A stretch of 5,592 nt of DNA from JBBRYB01 sp038238115 (GTDB lineage Bacteria > Actinomycetota > Actinomycetes > Propionibacteriales > Nocardioidaceae), in contig JBBRYB010000157.1 in the NCBI GenBank assembly GCA_038238115.1, positions 1-5,592 of the forward strand, read 5' to 3'. The position numbers were made by a program, and so were the translations under genes. This document shows positions 5,534 to 5,592 of this stretch, piece after piece; positions within the stretch are counted from its first letter, which is position 1, and the number at the start of each line of letters is the position of its first letter. The notes beneath the pieces were generated by a model. That model worked only from the letters and a program-made list of their open reading frames with translations. It was not told where the DNA came from and ran no database searches.

Positions 5534-5592
5534 ATGACGGTCACGATGCCGGGGTTCCCGGTGGGTCATGCTGTGCGGGTGGAGGATGTGCC
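5534..5592 (+). CDS. Start of an unrecognised gene (continues past the window)
   Basis: ATG 5534 follows GGAGAGAGG (5521-5529) at a good distance, giving the N-terminus MTVTMPGFPVGHAVRVEDV with an open frame to the window edge. The 19 residues visible carry no signal peptide or recognisable motif, so no family can be given. A second ATG at 5546 (MPGFPVG) is less well placed relative to the ribosome binding site. Confidence 0.5.
   Translation, partial: MTVTMPGFPVGHAVRVEDV

Overview
The window is high-GC DNA with actinobacterial character: strongly GC-biased third codon positions, GTG starts, and an IS6-family transposase of a type I associate with actinomycetes. The organism cannot be named from the sequence. 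Roughly the first 280 bases are clearly GC-richer (about 80% G+C in bases 61-120) than most of what follows (about 53-67% in the stretches I counted), so the window appears to run from a chromosomal gene into a patchwork accessory region.

Layout: (1) 3-275 (+) is the end of a probable SAM-dependent methyltransferase. (2) 295-486 is a 192-bp non-autonomous MITE-like element, copy A. (3) 551-2061 (-) is a two-gene unit: a membrane-anchored six-bladed BNR/Asp-box beta-propeller protein interrupted by one in-frame TGA, followed 20 bp later by a membrane-anchored thioredoxin-fold protein without any cysteine. (4) 2128-2468 is MITE copy B, in the opposite orientation to copy A and carrying a tandem duplication of about 150 bp. 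(5) 2469-3606 (+) is an MFS transporter whose first two membrane helices are missing; the MITE end replaces them and supplies a Shine-Dalgarno sequence and a GTG start. (6) 3665-4169 (-) is a decayed nitrilase-superfamily gene broken at the expected catalytic cysteine. (7) 4270-4529 (-) is an unrecognised gene end cut by an insertion sequence. (8) 4530-5319 is a complete-looking 790-bp IS6-family element with 26-bp inverted repeats and a frameshifted transposase. (9) 5534 to the end (+) is the start of an unrecognised gene with a good ribosome binding site.

The propeller and redoxin-like genes are the only convincing functional unit. Both are predicted to be membrane-anchored with their domains outside the cytoplasm, and they look co-transcribed. 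MITE copies in opposite orientation flank this unit, like a miniature composite transposon. The most unusual feature is the MITE family. All four ends carry an outer terminal repeat resembling the IS6 ends of the neighbouring element, plus a second conserved box (consensus CGCAAATCTT) starting at exactly base 38 from each tip. I find no sign of CRISPR, tRNA, rRNA or an obvious new defence system.
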